Of a DNA stretch of 64,000 nucleotides, positions 62,253-64,000 are shown piece by piece (within the stretch, counting starts at the first letter, position 1; the number at the start of each line of letters is the position of its first letter). Location: positions 1 through 64,000 of the forward strand of contig CAUVEB010000007.1 of NCBI GenBank assembly GCA_963550915.1, read 5' to 3'. The position numbers were made by a program, and so were the translations under genes. Below the pieces are notes generated by a model. It was given only the letters and a program-made list of their open reading frames with translations, made no database searches and had not been told where the DNA came from. This DNA comes from Caviibacter sp963550915. GTDB lineage: Bacteria; Fusobacteriota; Fusobacteriia; Fusobacteriales; Leptotrichiaceae.

Positions 62253-63321
62253 GATAAAAAAAGAAGTAAATCAGATATATGAGAGTATAAAAGATTCATT
62301 TAATATAGAAAATACAAATAATGAGATAAAAATACTTGAAGAGAAAATGCAAGTAGAAGGTTTTTGGGAAAGTAAAGAAAATCTTGATGTAATACAAGAA
62401 TTAAATGTAAAAAAATCACATATAAATGATGTTAATAAAATACAAGAACTATACAGTAATATTGAAGTTTTAATAGAATTCATTGAATTAGGAGATGAAC
62501 ATTCACAAAAAGAACTTGAAGAAAACTTTAATGAATTTTTAGAACTTTCAAAAGAATATAATAATAAAATATTACTAAATGGTAAATATGATATAAATAA
62601 TGCTATTGTAACTATAAATGCAGGAGCTGGTGGAACAGAAGCTTGTGATTGGGCTAATATGCTATTTAGAATGTATGAAAGATGGACTCAAAAAAAAGGA
62701 TTTAAAATGAGTGTACTTGATATGTTAGCTGGAGATGAAACAGGTATTAAGAGTATAACCTTTAATGTTAAAGGTGAATATGCTTACGGATATCTATCAT
62801 GTGAAAAAGGAGTTCATAGACTTGTTAGAATATCGCCTTTTGATTCAAATGCAAGAAGACATACTTCTTTTGTTGCAGTAAATGTAACTCCTGAAATTGA
62901 AAATGACGTTGATATAAAGCTTGATATGTCTGATATAAGTGTTGATACATATAGAGCATCAGGAGCTGGTGGTCAACACGTAAATACAACAGATTCAGCA
63001 GTTAGATTAACACATATTCCAACTGGTATAGTTGTAACTTGTCAAAATGAGCGTTCTCAAATACAAAATAGAGAAACAGCACTTAAAATTTTAAAATCTA
63101 AACTTTTTGAGCTTGAGTTAAAAAGAAGAGAACAAGAAATACAAGATATAAAGGGTGTGGAGAATAAGATTGAATGGGGAAGTCAAATAAGATCTTATGT
63201 TATGCAACCATATAAACTAGTAAAAGACCATAGAACAAAATTTGAAGAGGCAAATGTTGAAAAGGTTATGAATGGAGATATTGATGACTTTATAACTAGC
63301 TATTTAAAAACAAAAATATAA
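62239..63321 (+). CDS. prfB: Peptide chain release factor 2
   Basis: 360 residues, catalyses release at UAA and UGA. SPF anticodon-like motif RISPFDSNARRHTSF near residue 200, the catalytic GGQ in ASGAGGQHVNTTDSAVRL near residue 240, VVTCQNERSQIQNRETAL after. The frame is open from the ATG at 62239: there is no in-frame UGA or slippery codon in the first 40 codons, so no programmed frameshift is needed here. AAAGGAG precedes the start. Ends in the convergent terminator with spoVG. Confidence 0.97.
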   Translation: MEVFEIKKEVNQIYESIKDSFNIENTNNEIKILEEKMQVEGFWESKENLDVIQELNVKKSHINDVNKIQELYSNIEVLIEFIELGDEHSQKELEENFNEFLELSKEYNNKILLNGKYDINNAIVTINAGAGGTEACDWANMLFRMYERWTQKKGFKMSVLDMLAGDETGIKSITFNVKGEYAYGYLSCEKGVHRLVRISPFDSNARRHTSFVAVNVTPEIENDVDIKLDMSDISVDTYRASGAGGQHVNTTDSAVRLTHIPTGIVVTCQNERSQIQNRETALKILKSKLFELELKRREQEIQDIKGVENKIEWGSQIRSYVMQPYKLVKDHRTKFEEANVEKVMNGDIDDFITSYLKTKI

Positions 63322-63325
63322 AATA

Positions 63326-63354
63326 AAAAGCTAATCTTATGATTAGCTTTTTTT
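63326..63354. terminator. Terminator between prfB and spoVG (convergent)
   Basis: Stem AAAAGCTAATC (63326-63336), loop TTAT, GATTAGCTTTT (63341-63351), then T residues; A-run on the other side can serve spoVG. Confidence 0.88.
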
Positions 63355-63358
63355 AATA

Positions 63359-63634
63359 TTAGTCTTCTTTAACTTTTTCTTCTTCATATTTAGCTAAGAT
63401 TTCATCTGTTATAGCTTTTCTAAATTCAGGTTGTATTGGATGAACGATATCCTTAAATTCGTTATTTGCTATTTTCTTAGAAGGCATTGCGATGAATAAA
63501 CCATTTTGACCTTCTATAATTTTTAATCCGTGAACTACAAAGCATTCATCAAAAGTTATGTCAACATAAGCTTTTAATTTTAAATCGTCTTCAGTTCCTT
63601 TTACAAGTCTAACTCTAATATCTGTAATCTTCAT
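63359..63634 (-). CDS. spoVG: SpoVG-family RNA/DNA-binding regulator
   Basis: 91 residues from the ATG at 63634, with GAGG eight bases upstream; an extended frame to 63727 has no ribosome site and a low-complexity start, so I reject it. Sequence: MKITDIRVRLVKGTEDDLKL, AYVDITFDECFVVHGLKIIEG, GLFIAMPSKKI and VHPIQPEFRKAI, which match SpoVG closely. SpoVG binds nucleic acids and influences development or virulence genes in Firmicutes and others. It has a clear promoter (63670-63697). Confidence 0.93.
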   Translation of the reverse strand: MKITDIRVRLVKGTEDDLKLKAYVDITFDECFVVHGLKIIEGQNGLFIAMPSKKIANNEFKDIVHPIQPEFRKAITDEILAKYEEEKVKED

Positions 63635-63669
63635 TACTGCAACCTCACTTTTCGTACTTAATTTAATAG

Positions 63670-63697
63670 AGTATAACACTATTTTAGCAAAAAGCAA
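63670..63697 (-). promoter_or_regulatory. Promoter of spoVG
   Basis: Minus-strand TTGCTT (63692-63697), 16-base spacer ending TGT, TATACT (63670-63675), 36 bases before the ATG at 63634. Confidence 0.65.
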
Positions 63698-63794
63698 GGA
63701 AATTAAATGAATAAATACTATATTCAAAGTTTTTAAATAAAGAAAAAAATCTAAACAGCTTAAAAATTAGGTTGTAAAAATAATTTAACTTTTT

Positions 63795-64000
63795 TTATTT
63801 ACTCTCAACCCATAGAACAGCGTCATATGATACTTCAATACCGTCAACATCATCAATGTTTCCAGCTCCTAAAGCTGCAAATCCCCATTGCCCTTTTTCT
63901 GTAAGAACATATGAGAACATACCGTTTGCATCAGCAAAAATAACATTTTCTGCGTTTCTTGTTTTAGGATTACCAACAAAAGAACTATTCTTAACTTCAT
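63795..64000 (-). CDS. C-terminal part of a DUF4198-like secreted protein (5' end off window)
   Basis: Minus-strand frame open from the right edge to a TAA at 63795-63797, 68 codons shown. It reads EVKNSSFVGNPKTRNAENVI, then FADANGMFSYVLTEKGQWG and FAALGAGN, ending with DAVLWVESK. The ANGxFxYxxxxxGxWGFAALxxG ... AVLWV pattern is what I recall for the C-terminal end of DUF4198 proteins, which often help nickel or cobalt uptake. The match is from memory and the protein is incomplete, so the call is tentative. Confidence 0.5.
   Translation of the reverse strand, partial: EVKNSSFVGNPKTRNAENVIFADANGMFSYVLTEKGQWGFAALGAGNIDDVDGIEVSYDAVLWVESK

Noticed and set aside
63635..63727. Longer spoVG frame starting at 63727
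   Set aside because: The extra 31 residues lie over the promoter and have no ribosome site; the SpoVG family starts at MKITDIRVR.
1..64000. CRISPR arrays, IS elements, phage genes, tRNA or rRNA genes
   Set aside because: I looked for direct-repeat arrays, transposase motifs, integrases and CCA-ended cloverleaf patterns and saw none; only eye inspection was possible.

Overview
The window is a 64 kb, very AT-rich, densely packed bacterial chromosome segment with no rRNA, tRNA, CRISPR array, IS element or phage gene that I can see. It mixes genes common in Firmicutes (spoVG, ylxM-ffh, a HemZ-type radical SAM enzyme, azlC/azlD) with a Gram-negative style envelope (a beta-barrel-like protein ending in F, Wzx/Wzy polysaccharide genes, RmuC). 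With the low GC this suggests Fusobacteriota, probably Leptotrichiaceae (Sneathia/Streptobacillus-like). That placement is inference, not a database match. No gene-free stretch exceeds about 250 bases.

Layout. 1-970: end of a cyclophilin gene and a TetR-type regulator. 971-4671 (minus): small membrane protein, thiI, brkB-like, rmuC. 4786-20138 (plus): a long envelope and division cluster: uppP, a HemZ-like enzyme, a helix-hairpin-helix protein, a DUF2974-type hydrolase, murF-mraY-murD-ftsW-murG-murC-murB, a membrane J-domain protein, ftsQ, ftsZ, adk, map. No ftsA lies beside ftsZ and no ddl beside murB. 20243-23460: a methyltransferase-like membrane protein and the transporters gltS and brnQ. 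23596-26397: a secreted unknown, a periplasmic 5'-nucleotidase and a small unknown, apparently one operon. 26416-28169 (minus): a CmpB-type membrane protein and sdaA. 28278-29021: a YwqK-type repeat protein.

29237-33680 is a six-gene metal-uptake operon: a membrane-anchored protein resembling DUF6162, a substrate-binding protein, an ATPase, a permease, a second binding protein that has lost its metal-ligand histidines, and a small secreted protein whose mature end carries an early histidine. 33792-37068: rlmB and leuS. 37135-46330 plus 46334-47257 and 51907-54302: a Wzx/Wzy-type surface polysaccharide locus (manC, wzx, wzy, several glycosyltransferases, a CDP-glycerol transferase-like protein, the initiating sugar transferase, an epimerase, a phosphohexomutase and a Wzz-like protein), interrupted by smc and a periplasmic L,D-transpeptidase. 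54330-55481 (minus): a PLP enzyme of Cys/Met metabolism. 55731-56534: a predicted outer-membrane protein. 56628-63321: ylxM-ffh-rpsP, then polA-azlC-azlD-prfB. The right end (minus) has spoVG and the 3' end of a DUF4198-like gene.

Regulation by eye: many upstream regions carry an extended -10 (TGn then TATAAT or a near match), most transcription units end in clear hairpin plus T-run terminators, and convergent pairs share bidirectional ones. The observations I rate highest are the metal operon with its degenerate second binding protein and doubtful first start codon, the ftsA-less division cluster with a J-domain gene and a truncated FtsZ tail, and smc embedded in the polysaccharide locus.
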